From positions 16,603 to 80,602 of the forward strand of contig JAECUM010091535.1 of assembly GCA_016617855.1 (NCBI GenBank): 64,000 nucleotides of DNA. Direction: 5' to 3'. The stretch comes from Megalonaias nervosa (taxonomy: Eukaryota > Mollusca > Bivalvia > Unionida > Unionidae). The translations under genes and the position numbers were made by a program. Numbering within the stretch: the stretch's first letter is position 1; each line of letters opens with the position of its first letter. Under the pieces are notes generated by a model that saw only the letters and a program-made list of their open reading frames with translations, ran no database searches and had not been told where the DNA came from. This document shows positions 38,125 to 50,330 of the stretch, piece by piece.

Positions 38125-38960
38125 CACTGTTGATGCTCTCTGACATGACGGGCTCAAAGTTGTATCTGTTGCCTACACCTTGTCTACCTCTACATCTTCA
38201 TCACAATCGCAATCTCCGTCAGCATCAATTGTTACGGATATTGATGACCACTGTTGATGGTCCCTCAACGGACGGTTTCAGTGGTGCATCTGTTCACTGC
38301 ACCGCCCCTGCCACTTCCTCTTCATCAGAATCCTTATCTCTGTCAACATCAATTGTTAAGGATGGCGTCGCAACTGCTGAAGGCTCCCTCAATGGACGGG
38401 CTCATTGTTGCATGTGTTGCCTGCACTGCCTCTACATCTTAATTTCCATCGGAATCATTTTCTCCATCAACATCACTTGTTACTGATGTTGGTGCCACTG
38501 TTGATGCTCCCTCAACGGACAGGCTCATTGGTGCATATGTTGACTGCACCGCCTCTATCTCTTCCTCTTCATCAGAATCGTTATCTCTGTCAGCATCAAT
38601 TCTTATGGATGGCGTCGCCACTGTTGATGCACCCAAAAAAGGACGGGCTCATTGGTGCATCTGTTGCCTGCACCGCCTCTACGTCTTCGTTTCCATCAGA
38701 ATCAATATCTCCATCAACATCACTTGTCACAGATGGTGATGCCACTGCTGATGCTCTATCAGATGACGGGCTCATTGGTGCATCTGTTGCCTGTACCTCC
38801 TCAACATCTTCCTTTTCGTCAGAATCGATACCTCTGTCAACATCAATTTTTACGGTCGGCGATGCTCCTTCAGAGGAGCGGATTAATGGTGCATCTGTTG
38901 ATGATGTAGCTTCTTCCTTGTCATATTTAGAAACAGTGGGTAGTGGGCTTCCATAGGTCA
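38125..38960 (-). repeat. Acidic 41-residue (123-bp) tandem repeat exon, copy 1
   Basis: About six 123-bp units which on the minus strand encode an acidic Ser/Asp/Glu repeat. Each unit holds TDAPMSPS, a GAS-x-V-A-x-PSVTSDVDG segment and a D/E-rich run such as DSDGNEDVEAVQ. The region from 38,960 to 38,596 is open. Further units are broken by a TAA replacing a Glu codon (about 38,438) and small indels. Just upstream on the minus strand is AACTAATTCAG followed by TGACCTATGG, a plausible acceptor kept in copy 2. It may be an exon of a disordered acidic protein; no partner exons were found. Confidence 0.55.
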
Positions 38961-40268
38961 CTGAATTAGTTCCTTTAGAGACAGATACAAAATAATCACG
39001 TCATAACTTATCAAATACTTGAACAGAATTAACTAGAGATACAATGAATTTTAAGTTCAATCCATACTAAAATTAATAGCTACATTTCGGTTATTTAAGA
39101 CTGTATATAACTGAACATGTACAAGACAAAGATTATATATTCTTTAGGACACTATTCTATTTTCCATCGTTGTTTGTTTTCCAAATATATTTCAAAACAT
39201 CAAAGCTACAGGATTCTTCAACATGTTTGCAATAATACGTCTGTGGACAAAAAGAATAAGAAGAACAATCAACTTTGTAACTCTACCAGGATGTCTTTTG
39301 TTTACACGTATAATATATTAATTTTTATACAATAATAACCATATCATTGTAATGAACGTATGTAGCTTATGACATTTTGTGAAATCGTCTTGAATCTAAC
39401 ATCCATAAAACAAATGTGTGTGAATGTTACGATATTACAGCGTTTGAACTATTTAATTCAAATTCAATTTCCATGATCTAAAATTCGAACTAGTTGCAAA
39501 TAATTTTCAAAATAACATGACGGTAAAGGCCGGTAAAAAGAATTTTCAAAATGTAATGGGGCAAATTCCATGGCTCATTTGCAAACGTTAAGAATTTTAA
39601 TACTTATCTAAACGTTCTGAAAGTGGATCGTTGTAACATTTGAGTCATGCTATTGTCTGCTGCGAAACAACACTGGTGATATCTCTTATTTTCATGCAAT
39701 TAGTGATTTCAAATTTAATAACATTTCTATCTTAAATGTACAGCGTAGGGACCCATGCCAATATAATTGTGCAGTCAATGATAGATCAGTTCCAGAAGCA
39801 CAGAAAGAGTAAGTTTTCCTTTTGAATAATGAAGTAACGCCTCATCTTCGAGAAGGAAATATAGGTCTACATTCGTTTTCGGACTACAGTGAAAAAGGAC
39901 ATATGCGACCGGATAAATTTGATTTATTCTGAAAGTGCATCCATATGTATGAAATGAAAACGCATCAAGGGTATTTACGCTTCTACAGTACACGTAATAG
40001 GTTTTTTTTCACTTTTGAAGTGTGACTGAGTAACATTTCCTTAAGTCCACTGAAACATGTATAATTAAGTTTCACAATATACAGTTAATGGAAAATTCGC
40101 CAATGGGTGGTGAATGTATACATTTTTATTCGCAATCTTTCTCGTCTTCTCACTTGGTGTTTCAATTCTGCCTTTATCACGATACAATTCTCGACCTTTT
40201 CTAAATACGTTGAATATGCCATGATATGTACCTTAGATTTAACATATCCGCATTATTTTGGTTGCGCT

Positions 40269-40290
40269 TGTGTGTGTGTGTGTGTGTGTG
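40269..40290. repeat. (GT)n microsatellite
   Basis: About 11 GT units; shorter in the duplicated block at 51,232. Confidence 0.88.
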
Positions 40291-40395
40291 CTTATATGTT
40301 CTGAGGAACTATGACTCGCTTGTCACTAAAACCTTCACTATACATTAGTGTACCTTACGATCTCTCGTAAGAACATAGAAGTATTTTAAAAATCA

Positions 40396-40396
<1 letters not shown>

Positions 40397-40461
<65 letters not shown>
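40397..40461. repeat. (AT)n microsatellite
   Basis: About 32 AT units at the same position as the AT array in the duplicated block at 51,343. Confidence 0.92.
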
Positions 40462-40466
<5 letters not shown>

Positions 40467-41745
40467 TGTCTATCAAGTGCACAAATGAGTAATTTTCGTA
40501 ACTTTCGCGAAAATATCTAAATATAACATACATTGTTATATTGCAAACGAATTAATTACAATAATTGTGTTAAGAAAACAAAATCATTGATGATAAGAGG
40601 AGAACAATTGTCCCACTCATATATGCTGGAAATTGGGACATAAATAATAGTATTGCTAATAAAAATATTCTTCCTGTGAAATACATAAAAAGGATCCAAA
40701 TTCGTAAAAACAATTTGAACTTCTTATCAAATACATTTATACAAATTTCCAGCATGAACTTGAAAGTAAACTACACTTACCTGTCAAAGGTTCCTAGATC
40801 TGTCAAAACCCACCACAACACATGACCTTTTTAAACTGGATTTTACGGTTGAATTGCCCGGATGGATTGTACAAACATTTAACATTTCTCATTACTGCCT
40901 ACAACGCACAGGCAATTGGATCATCTCTGGCATTTTTTGAATGCTTTTAAAGTAGTCAATACGATGACGTTTACAATTCCTTTGTGTATGATGGCGGTTG
41001 GGGGGAAAGTGTTTGCGCAGGCCGTTAGCTAACTTTATTTGGTTAATCGCCTGTGGCAACTTGAACATTAAATTTACGTATTAACTTTTTTTGTCCATGA
41101 ATACTGGTTTTGTCGCTAGACTGCCTTAGCATAATGGCTTTAAGTGCATTGGTACTGTTGCATTATAGTAGGCTTCATATTTACAATCGGGAGAGGTTTA
41201 GCTTTTGGATCAAAAATAAATCTACTTCGAGATAGACCTCTAATACGTTCGTAGTTGTAATTCCCTTTGCAACATACCTCTGTCCTTTTCGAGAAGAGTT
41301 GCTGTAGCAGAAGAGTGAAAGCTTGAAAATTGTAAATTTAATGACTTTTTGTCTCAGTTTGTTTATTATGATTATAATGCAAGGATATTTAACAAAATTA
41401 AAAACATATAGGTGCAGTACGCTTTGTAGTTTCTATATATCTGTCATCAAGAAGGGAGCTCAGAGACATGGGCTTGATGTTAAACGTTGTGTACAAACAG
41501 TGTTCCTTAAACTATCATTGAGACACTAGGCGCTCTCGCTTTACAACAAATGGATGTCTTCACGTGTGCGCAAACTGCATTGATGCAATAAAGCTGGCTG
41601 GTTATCTGAGGAATAAACACATGACTAAATAATTTACTAAACAGTTTGTTCAGTCACGCTTTCCTCATATTGTAGCAATATTAAATTCAATAAAAATGAG
41701 TCCTGTTCTTTAACTAAGTAACGTGGAGTATAAAACACAAGGATA

Positions 41746-42024
41746 ATGTGCATTAAAACAGTGCCTCCTCCGTATACGAATTATGCCTGCTTCAAAGAGA
41801 ATGAATATTATACAAAATACATTAAAAAACTAATGCAGAATAATACAATAGACTGTATAACGAACTCAACTTGCAATGAAAAAGACTGTGAGAGCCAAAA
41901 TATAGGTTGTCCATATCAACCGCTAGTGTCCAGTTACGGCAAACAAAGTAGATTCAATACCCCAAGGGAGATTTCAAAAATGTATTTATCTAACTCGGCT
42001 ATCAGGGACAAATGGCTCAAATAG
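41746..42024 (+). CDS. Small Cys-rich hypothetical protein or exon
   Basis: A 92-residue ORF whose composition differs from the surrounding noise. It has seven Cys (CIKT, YACFKEN, IDCITNSTCNEKDC and IGCPYQP), an NxT/NxS-rich centre and a tail with SSYGKQSRFNTPREI. I do not recognise it. The C-x-C-x-C spacing followed by a Ser/Tyr segment faintly recalls the extracellular Cys-rich region of DEG/ENaC channels, but that is weak. No signal peptide is visible, so if real it is more likely an internal exon. Confidence 0.3.
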   Translation: MCIKTVPPPYTNYACFKENEYYTKYIKKLMQNNTIDCITNSTCNEKDCESQNIGCPYQPLVSSYGKQSRFNTPREISKMYLSNSAIRDKWLK

Positions 42025-42589
42025 TAATCATTTTAATATATCTTTCAGAAACAAATTTTAAATAACTGATGGAAAATTCGGGTGAAATATTTGGGGATAA
42101 ATTAGGGAATCAGATGCAATAAAATGCAAATTAGATTCTTACGTGTAAAAACATTGACCCAAACTCTAAGAGGATGTAAATCTTAATAGCCTATTTCATT
42201 CTCTAAAAAGGAAGTCAAATAATGTAACCAGTCGTGATTTCGTTTTCAGGTAGTTAGTATCTATAAAGGAACAAGGTTTAATTTGTGCGCCCGATGTTGG
42301 GAGGTATATCTGCCTGGAGATTTCTTTTGCATGCATCCAATGCTAACATAGACCAAACTGAAATTATTTTTCAGACGGTCGAGTAAAATGGTCAAAAGAA
42401 AGAAACGTTTTGACTCCAAGTTTGAATGAAATTGTGAACAATATGAAAAAGATGTCAAAAAAAGAAACATAATCGGATCCTCTTCCCCTCTTCCAAAAGT
42501 TTAAGTAGAAATAAAACTAAAACTATTTTGGCTAGAAAAGAAAAGATGTTACGCATTTAAATAAATACAATAGCAATATTATGAACTCA

Positions 42590-43300
42590 CTATTGAGTAC
42601 TGATATATGGCTCACAGTTAATCTTTTGTCTAATCCTTTACTACTTAGCTCTATTTAGCTCTAGGGAGTCGGTAATAGGCTTACAATATACTCTATGCAA
42701 ATATAATGTCAAAGCTTTTCGATAAGTTTTATATTGCCACTTAAGTTTGAATTAGATAGTACCAAATGTACGTGTACATTTTAACTTTCGGACTCCTGGT
42801 TTTGGGTGGAAATTCTCCTAGAAAAGTAACAAAACCAGACCATAGAGATTATAAATACTAAAGTCACCAATCAATTATTTTGCATAACAATTATCTGTAA
42901 TAAACCTAATATCGGCCTTTTGGAAACGCTGTGTATCTCTTACAGTTATTACAGTCTGTCCTAAGTGTGCAGCAGTAGGATGAAACTTGTTAACGAAAGA
43001 AATGGTGTCAACCCACTTACCTCTAAAAACATTTAAATAAAATATACATAAAATGTATTTGTTTGTGTCCCTCTTTCAAATGACCTAACCGCTAATTACA
43101 AGTTAAATGTACTAAAAGAATATTCCTGGACATATTGTAATAATGTTCTCTAAATTATGATCATACGATGTGGGCTCTCCCATCTTTAATTTACTTCGTG
43201 CAAAAGTGAATCCTATGCAACACGAATCAGTCGAAATTTACAGCCATAATCACAAAAGCCAAACTGTGTATTCCGTTAAAAACTATTGCTGTGTGAAAGG
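42590..43300. repeat. Triplicated block, copy 1
   Basis: Contains CTCTAGGGAGTCGGTAATAGGCTT, GGACTCCTGG, AGCAGTAGGATGAAACTTGTTAA and GCTCTCCCATCTTTAAT. The same motifs recur in the same order at 45,280-45,945 and, in part, at 48,960-49,530. Non-coding. Confidence 0.65.
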
Positions 43301-44159
43301 CTCTTAAAAGACATGAACGTTAATTCATCACGTTTGCTTTCTATATCGAAGTATTCTCCTTATATCTGCGCTACATCCCTTTTATGTCGAAAGATTTCAA
43401 TCACTCGTGATAATAAATGGACTGGTTGTCTTTTGCACGCAAAAGCAGAAATTTGAACTACGCTCACTCTCCATTCAAATCACTGGTTCAAACACGCATG
43501 CTGTATATCACCGGTGTCGCGTTTGCTAAGCCAAAGCTATAAAGTCATGTATAAGATATAATCTACCTGTTTTAGGAATATTACCTCCGCCATGTGTTTG
43601 ATGTCTAAAGATTGCCGCGGGGTTAGTGTTGAATTCTTACGCAAGGTTACCATGAGCAGCCAAAGACCGGAATTTTTAGTCGACGATGGCGACATATCGC
43701 ACTGCTTAACAAACGCTTGCCGTTATCACACCTATATGTTAAATGTTAGTTCAAGGATCAAAAGGAAGTCCACTGGGTAAACCGGTATGTTCCTATCCAC
43801 ACGCTGACATACAGCAAGAAGGACATTCTCCCCTAAGTTAATTGGACCGGTTCACAGCGATATCCAATCGAAATTGAGATAGAAGGTGTGATTACATTCA
43901 CACCCCAATGATACATTCCGAACTCGTAAGAGAAGATTTAGTATTTCCCTGGAAGGATTGCAGATCAATAGGGTTTACTCCAGAACGAAGGAATTTAATA
44001 GTCGTTATCTAATGATAGGCTGTGTGTTGTGTGAGATGAGATGGTTAAGGTAAAAGATTCTACCCTTTTTGTAATGCCCTTGTGGTTTCACAGGAAGCTT
44101 CTTAGGGTACAGAGAACTTCCGGTTTCATTATGTCCCAAGTCCTCAAGAGTTGGAGACG

Positions 44160-44345
44160 AAATTGAATCTGTAGCCGAGAAAGTCGAAGTCGACACGAGT
44201 AGTCGTGGGAGAGAGGAGGAGGAGGAGAAGGAGTCTGGAGAGAAAGTGGAGGAGGAGGACAAGGTGTCTAGAGAAAGTCGATCAGGAGGAGGAGAATCAG
44301 TCTAGAGAAAGGTTGGAGATAAAGAGGAGAAGGAATTGGCAGAAA
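44160..44345 (+). repeat. GA-rich low-complexity tract (Glu/Lys-rich reading)
   Basis: Imperfect GAGGAGGAG/AGAGAAAG tract. The plus strand reads Glu/Lys/Arg-rich residues with stops, the minus strand Ser-rich. Its charge resembles the gag fragment at 4,802, but nothing else supports a gene. Confidence 0.5.
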
Positions 44346-45279
44346 TAAGAGAGAAAGAATACAACAGATGAGTAGAAATACAATTACAGGAAGAAATCAT
44401 TCTTACACTGCTACTAAAGTGATGCAATAGGCTTTTTAAAGGGTCGAGCGGAAGGAGTGTAATTGGCAATTTGAGCACTTATATTATTGAATTGTTATTA
44501 AATTGTTATTTATTGCACTTCAACCTTTTCTTGGATATTTAACTATCTAACCATCGGCATTGCTGACAGGGGCTCGGATCTTTACACCTATCTTTCACTA
44601 AATTTAACTTGCAACAAAACTTAGCTTCTCTAGGACTTCTGTAATAGTTTAATTAAAATATTGATAGCACCCCACCCCAACCATATAAACCTCGTCACAA
44701 CATTCTCTTTTCAAATTACATTTATTTGCAAAATTAACAAACGTTAGCTATTTAAACACTCTGTTTACATTATCTAAAGTACAACTTAAAATAAACACAA
44801 ACATTAAGCACACAGTGAAATATACACACCAATAGGTTTGAACTATGCTAAAGTGTTGTGCAGTGCAGAGAATCATCTAATTTATGTAATGTACATAAAC
44901 AGTATTTATTTATACATTTCAATTTAAAAAATCTTGTCTAAACGGAAGTAGACTGCAGCTTCATCGATTGCATCCTACTTCCAACAATCACACATGGGTT
45001 AGGACTGCAAGAAAATATGGGGACAGTTATCACGATCGCAAAGAATATGTAGGGTATGAATATTATTGAACATATTCAAATGATATCCAGGAAACCGAAA
45101 GTAGGTTCATGCTAAGTGTTTAAAGTTTTTAGTCTTTGATTTTATGTCAGAAAGTAACTTATACCATCTACCGTTTCCACATATTACAGGTAGACTGAAA
45201 TCAGAACATATAACAAACCTATCATTTTGGGTTTTAAACGATAAGAGTCTAAAATCCTAAATAAAAAGGCTACTCCTTC

Positions 45280-45945
45280 ACTACTAAGCTCCAGGGAGTC
45301 AGTAATAGGCTTATAATCTACTCTCTGCAAAGATACTGTCAAAGGATTTCACTACGTTATATCTTTCCACATAATACTTACTTTCATTCCTTGCTCAAAT
45401 TGTACCAAAATTAGTGTACATGTTGGAAGGAAGGTGGGAGCATGTTCAGAAACGTGGAAGCTAGTACGTGATATTGTTCGGTTATATCATTTTTATTCTC
45501 ACTTTCGGTCTCCTGGGTTGGAAGCAAATTCTCCTACTTAAGTACAAATCCCTAACCATAGAGATAATAAGTAATAATGCCACCGTTTTATAAGATTTCA
45601 TACGATGTATAAGTAACATACCTAATCCCGGCCTTTTGAATCGCTGTATATCTCTCACAAATCTTATATTTTGTATTCACAACGCGTAGTAGTAGGATGA
45701 AACATGTTAATGAAAGATACTGCGTCAGTCCCTTATCCAAAATCTAACCATACTGAAGATTTGTTAAGAAAACGTTGAAGTAAACTATACACAAAAGGTA
45801 TTTATCAGCATCACTCTTACAAATGCCCGACCCGCTCATTACAATTTAAATGTACTACAAGAATATTCCTGCCCAAATTGTAATTATGTTCTAGAAAATA
45901 AGATCATATGATTCGGTCTCTCCCATCTTTAATGTATTTTGTCTT
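45280..45945. repeat. Triplicated block, copy 2
   Basis: Diverged paralogue of 42,590-43,300: CTCCAGGGAGTCAGTAATAGG, GTCTCCTGGG, TAGTAGGATGAAACATGTTAA, GGTCTCTCCCATCTTTAAT. A separate similarity links 46,490-46,630 with 42,330-42,460 (CCAATGCTAACATA, AAATGGTCAAAAGAAAGAAA). Confidence 0.65.
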
Positions 45946-46649
45946 AAAATCAATGAAATCGTATTCAACGTGAATCAAAACACATTTGTCGCAACAATGA
46001 CAAACGTCGAAATGTGTCTACCGTTAGAAACCATTGCTGAGAATAAGGTTCTTAAAATATGTGAATGTCAATTCATCGCGTTTGCTTTCATTATCTAGTA
46101 TTCCCGATTTACGCTTTCTACGGCTGAAAAATATTCTACGAGTTACATTACTCGCGATATCAAATGATCTGGCTGTCTTTTAAAGCAAGAGCAGTGATTT
46201 GAAATAAGCTCACCATCCATTCAACCAACTTACCACTAACAAACCTCATCTGAATCTCTCTCATAATTACCCCAACACAGATACAAGTACGTGCACACTG
46301 GTGTTGCTTACAACAATTTAAATACCACATCTGAGTAAGATTTTCTTGGCAATTAGAATTTATATATATACAACCAATTATTTGATGGCTTTGTATGGGT
46401 GATTTTTACTGAAGTTAAGGAATTCTCCATTTAGTTTTATACAACTACAGGACTGTGCCATTAATGATGGACTAGGTTTCTCCTCCTACCTTTCTTCTGC
46501 ATTTATCCAATGCTAACATAAATCGAATTGGCATCATTATTAAGACTGACACATAAAATGGTCAAAAGAAAGAAAAAATATATCGATTCAAAAGTTTGGA
46601 TGAAATTGTGAACATTGTGAGAAAGGTGTCAATACTAGATATATGATGG

Positions 46650-48950
46650 CTTTGTACATAATAATGCCAAAGTTAGATGAACAATCAAAGATCTATGAAA
46701 TCATCTCTCATTTTCTTTCTCCATCCCTCCCTCCTTTCCCCATTTCTCTCTCTCTCCATAACGCGTGCACATGCTATTACAGGAGAAAGAAGTACGATGG
46801 GAGTCAGTAGATAATATATGCATTTTGCATTTTGCTTTCCAAATGTTATAACACTGGAAACGACTACATTTATCAATGTCGATAATTCTTTAAAGTCCTA
46901 CCTATGTCAAATCTGAATTACACGGCTCTAACAACATATTACAAGCAAACTTGTGTCCATGAGTTCAACTAAACTTTACGATAAATTATGCAAACATGTT
47001 ACTTGGACAAGAGATAAGGACATTTCTTTTTCCTTGTAAATTCCTTGTCCACGTGATCTTTGTCATGTTTTTATTCAGAGACATAACCTTGTTTACAACT
47101 TAGAATGTGCTGGAAATGAGGTTGAAGATTTCTTTATTTAAGGTAATCATTGAAACTAAAAAGTGCTTCTTGACTTTAGAACTAAATCAACATTTCTGAA
47201 TTCTTACAATGTATTCAGTGACATTCAGGATTATATCATGTTTATATATTATGACCATTTTCGAATTAGCTCTTTTATCTATGCTGACACGTCGGCACAT
47301 TCATTGAGGATACTCTATACCTTACGATTTGTGATCATCTGGAAGAGAATTCATAACTGTAACTCCAAAGGGACAGCTGTAAAATGCCCCGAATACAATA
47401 TAGCTTGAAATAGTGGTCGAATACTAAATCATAAGAGACTTGATATTAAATTCGTATGTTATATAATTAGAGACTCGTGTTTTCAACATTTTGAAAATAC
47501 GTAGTGTATTCCTAAACACTCTATCACTCAAAGTTGTTTCCTGAGGAGACTTCTTTCTCTTTTATCCCCCAGTCTCTGTTTCAGAACAGTGATTGAAAGT
47601 ATGATCATCTTCAAGACCTGTGTTCTCTGCCAAATATTTCTCTAATATACAAAAAGTTTCGTTGATTGGGAACTTTTAATTTTTTAATATCAAAGCTATC
47701 AATATTGAAAATATTACTGGTTAATAAAGTGATACACTCATCGAAATATAAGATTAAATAGCGTGATAAACACACTTTCTGTACATCTTATTTTAGAAAT
47801 TATTTCTGGACATTAACCATCGTCTTCCTGTGTCTATTTCGACCATCCTTCACCTTTATGTTCTTTACGAAAAAATGTCATTTCGGCAGAGGTAGCAAAA
47901 CTGTAACTTTATAGATGGCACTTGTATTTGCATTTCTTGTGTTCTATTACTATTATTGACAAGTTTTTTCAGTTCAAAGTCGATATAATCAAGCATGTGA
48001 CCACTTGCATTCGTCAGAAATTCGTTGTTCCTTCTAGAATCCTATCATCGTTAGGTTCTACATTTAGTTAAATAATTTAGTTCTGTCATGTGTTACAATC
48101 ACCTATGAAGTCCAATAGATGATTACCTCTAATTTGGTATGCTAAAGCATAGCGAATATCCGACAACAAAGGGTTTAAGTTGTAGAAGAATAGGAAGCTA
48201 CTTAAAGCCGTTAATAAATATTACATTCGACTCTTGTCGTCCATTTTAGAAATCGTATTTTTGTTCGGTTTCTGCCATAGCTTCATGCATTGCCAGGAAA
48301 CGTCATGACTTTGTTTAGGAACATAGATTCAATTACCTCAATCTTGTCCATGTTGTTGTGACTGTATTCTAGTGTGGTCACCTTTGGCAGTACGGCATGT
48401 CCAGACCTCAGGGACCTACTTTTATTTGTTTGAATGTGTTGCCAACAATTTCTGGACTAATCTTCACACGGAGGAACAGTTAATCTTTTTTAAATAACGT
48501 TTCATGTTCCCGTGTCTGCTACGATTTAAGATTGTGCAATGGAGGGGCATGATAAATGTAACACTATGTGGAATCTTTACCATTGCATACCGGTTTTCCA
48601 TCATGGTTCCGACGCTCTCCTTAACTAAAATAGCGTGGCCTATAATTTACATTAAGACGCATCAACTGTGTTCAACATATTAGTTTTCAATCACATTTAT
48701 GACAAACATTTAATCCTTTCATATTTTTCCTTGCATTTGTTCCTACAAACAGCGAATTAGAAGCCCCAAGTTAGTAAATTAGTTATTGTTTCAACACATT
48801 TGGGCCCTATTGCCAGGTTAAGACATTTAAGTGTCAAAATATTGCTATTTTGACTGAAAACGAAATTTACCAACATCAAACTATCGACATAGTAGGATTT
48901 TAAGATTACTATTGAACTCTCACTAATGCACTGATATATGGCTTCCAGAA
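46650..48950. other. Intergenic stretch, no gene recognised
   Basis: AT-rich, no long ORFs with recognisable composition, no tandem arrays. Confidence 0.5.
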
Positions 48951-48959
48951 CATAATGTT

Positions 48960-49530
48960 TTTTGTCTTTACAACTGAGTCTTAGGGAATCATTATGAGCC
49001 TTGCACGCTACTCTATGGTAACATAATGATGAGCGCTTTCACTAAGGTACATGTTATTGCCTAAATTTTAACTTCTACGATCAGTCAGATAGTACCAAGC
49101 TCACTTGTGTGTATGCTAGGATTACCGTTACCGTTTTATCGTTTTACCTTCAACTGTTTGGTTTCGTACCGCTGCTCGATACGAAAAGTTTTACCAGTTT
49201 TAAATGATGAACGATATAACCTTTTGTATGGCGCTAAATAACCTCATAGTGCTGGTGCGCCGTAAAAATTCAACTAACCAACCAACCAACCAAGCTCAAT
49301 TGTGTGTATGTTAGGGTTGGTGACACATTTTCAAACTCAGATGCTATAACGTATTAATGTTTGCTTATATTCTTTTCCTTATTACTTTTGGACTTCTGGT
49401 TTGGGATGCAAAGTCTCCTTGAGAAGTAATAATTCCAAATCATAAAAATCATGAAACCAATTTCCATATAATTAATATTCCTACGCTTGGACTTTTGTAA
49501 AAGCTTTATATATCTCACAATTATTATATC
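48960..49530. repeat. Triplicated block, copy 3, split by a retrotransposon tail
   Basis: CTTAGGGAATCATTATGAGCC and CAGATAGTACCAAGCTC correspond to copies 1 and 2 and are followed, after an inserted retrotransposon tail, by GGACTTCTGGTTTGGGATGC and ATATATCTCACA. It leads directly into acidic-repeat copy 2. Confidence 0.6.
49126..49288 (+). mobile_element. 5'-truncated 3' tail of the non-LTR family with 30-bp target-site duplication
   Basis: A 163-bp copy of the A/B 3' terminus ending in CCAA repeats. It is flanked by direct repeats at 49,096-49,125 and 49,289-49,318 (ACCAAGCTCA, one mismatch, TTGTGTGTATG, then TAGG). They match at about 27 of 30 positions and are read as the target-site duplication. 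Insertion is typical target-primed reverse transcription. Confidence 0.85.
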
Positions 49531-49544
49531 ATTGATGCGTCTGT

Positions 49545-50330
49545 ATTCTGTACCGCCTCTACTTCTTCCTCTTCATCAGAATCGTTATCTGTCCGCATCA
49601 GTTGTTATCGATGGCCTTGCCACTGTTGATGCTCCCTCAACGGACTGGCTCGTTGGTGGATCTGCTGCCTGCACTGCCTCTACATCTTCATTTCCATCAG
49701 AATAAATTTCTCCATCAACATCACTTGTTACAGATGGTGGTGCCACTGTTGATGCTATATCAGATGACGGGCTCAATGGTGCATCTATTGCATGTACCTT
49801 CTCTACATCTTCCTCTTCATTAGAATCGTCATCTGTCAGCATCAATTGTTATCGATGGCCTTGCCACTGTTGATGCTCCCTCAACGGACTGGCTCGTTGG
49901 TGGATCTGTTGCCTGCACTGCCTCTACATCTTCGTGTCCATCGGAATCACTTTCTCCATCAATATCACTTGTTACAGCTGGTCGTGTCATTGTTGATGCT
50001 CCCTCAACGGACGGGCTCATTGCTGCATCTGTTGCCTGCCCTGCCTCTACATCTTCATTTCCATCAGAATAACTTTCTCCATCAACATCACTTGTTACAG
50101 ATGGTGGTGCCACTGTTGATGCTAGATCAGATGACGGGCTCAATGGTGCATCTATTGCATGTACCTTCTCTACATCTTCCTCTTCATCAGAATCGTCATC
50201 TGTCAGCATCAATTGTTACAGATGGCGATGTCACTGTTGATGCTCCCTCATAGGAGGGGATTAATGGTGCATCTGTTGGTTGTGTAGCTTGTTCCTTTTC
50301 AGATGTATAAACAGTATGTAATGGCTGCCA
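49545..50330 (-). repeat. Acidic 41-residue (123-bp) tandem repeat exon, copy 2 (frameshifted)
   Basis: Paralogue of 38,125-38,960 with about six units. The same acidic minus-strand repeat is seen (IDAPLSPSSD, SVTSDVDGE, SDGNEDVEA, DSDEEEDVEKV), but the frame is lost at small deletions near 49,835 and 50,205. A 1-base deletion near 50,322 separates the start of the exon from the repeat frame. The acceptor (AACTAATTAAG before TGACCTATGG) is still present. Most likely a pseudogene copy or a non-coding minisatellite. Confidence 0.55.

Larger units (their letters stand above)
38120..40800. repeat. Segmental duplication, block 1 (paralogous to 49,510-51,690)
   Basis: Contains acidic-repeat copy 1, a stretch with ACTGAACATGTACAAGACAAAGATTATATATTC, a GT/AT microsatellite pair and a 3' end with GTGAAATACATAAAAAGGATCC. 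The same order appears in block 2 with roughly 80-85% identity by eye. Block 2 lacks about 390 bases corresponding to 39,690-40,080. Confidence 0.75.

Noticed and set aside
44005..44262. Ser-rich minus-strand ORF (85 residues)
   Set aside because: It is the antisense of a GAG/GAA-rich tract and has no recognisable domain.
44440..44600. LTR end and primer-binding site (GACAGGGGCTCGG)
   Set aside because: The short match is suggestive, but no paired LTR, no gag downstream and no pol domains were found.
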